This document shows, in pieces, positions 63,886 through 64,000 of a stretch of 64,000 nt of DNA. A program made the translations under genes and the position numbers. Numbering within the stretch: position 1 is the first letter of the stretch; every line of letters starts with the position of its first letter. Origin of the DNA: Bradyrhizobium sp. in8p8 (GTDB lineage Bacteria > Pseudomonadota > Alphaproteobacteria > Rhizobiales > Xanthobacteraceae); contig NZ_AUGD01000005.1 of NCBI RefSeq assembly GCF_000426845.1, positions 310,001 through 374,000 on the forward strand, in the 5' to 3' direction. The notes beneath the pieces are model-generated. The model had not been told where the DNA came from. It saw only the letters and a list, made by a program, of their open reading frames with translations, and ran no database searches.

Positions 63886-64000
63886 ACGATGGCCGCGAGG
63901 TGCAGCGGGCACGCTCGTGCCGCCCGCGCATATCGTTGCTCGTCGTCATGGCCGATCTGACTCGCACTGGTGCGTAGCTAGCCGTGCGCGGCGAGAACGG

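Overview
The window is typical chromosomal DNA of a high-GC alphaproteobacterium, most probably Bradyrhizobium or a close relative. This is inferred from the circularly permuted two-piece ssrA (tmRNA) gene, the alphaproteobacterial SspB with its DUF4169/ribbon-helix-helix neighbours, dense ABC and tripartite tricarboxylate transport genes, and strong GC bias at third codon positions. No transposase, prophage, CRISPR array, tRNA or rRNA was seen; it reads as core chromosome with small accessory stretches.

Layout. 1-4.5 kb: small unknown ORFs, then a minus-strand kaiC-like ATPase/hybrid histidine kinase pair and a GNAT acetyltransferase. 4.6-7.4 kb: feoAB ferrous iron uptake and a DUF4169/RHH pair. 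7.7-10.1 kb: fumC, sspB and permuted ssrA, all minus strand. 10.2-14.9 kb: split chromate transporter and a TctB-TctA-TctC importer. 15-19.3 kb: thyA-GNAT-folA, then hflK-hflC-DUF2065. 19.4-23 kb: Do-type protease, serB, miaA. 23.1-29 kb: branched-chain amino acid block with an attenuator leader peptide, ilvI, ilvH, a methyltransferase, two exporters and ilvC. 29.6-33.8 kb: SDR, ferric-reductase-like membrane protein with a divergent TetR regulator, sulfatase-like membrane protein. 34-46.1 kb: transport island (Bug-type binding protein, OpuB-like quaternary-amine importer, SsuABC-like importer, NUDIX protein, complete Liv system). 46-54 kb: PPK2, a gene-poor gap, a large MscS channel, malic enzyme, RlpA lipoprotein and small proteins. 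54.2-60 kb: a Baeyer-Villiger monooxygenase/esterase fusion, a type-B carboxylesterase homologue lacking two catalytic-triad residues, and a LigB-type dioxygenase. 60-63 kb: SemiSWEET, glgA, glgC. The end holds a Gly/Tyr-rich secreted protein.

How genes work together. tmRNA adds a tag ending in QAA to stalled proteins and SspB (next gene, same strand) delivers tagged proteins to ClpXP. thyA and folA are coupled by folate use. HflKC modulates FtsH. ilvI, ilvH and ilvC form the common valine/isoleucine pathway, with an Ile/Leu/Val-rich leader and terminator before ilvI. GlgC feeds ADP-glucose to GlgA.

Most interesting: (1) the 894-residue monooxygenase-esterase fusion, which could turn a ketone into acid plus alcohol in one polypeptide and has Phe in place of the fingerprint His; (2) the neighbouring secreted carboxylesterase-fold protein with nucleophile Ser replaced by Asp and triad His by Arg; (3) the unlisted ilv leader peptide with nested hairpins; (4) paired TetR operators; (5) a dispersed 26-base repeat that supplies the C-terminus of PPK2.
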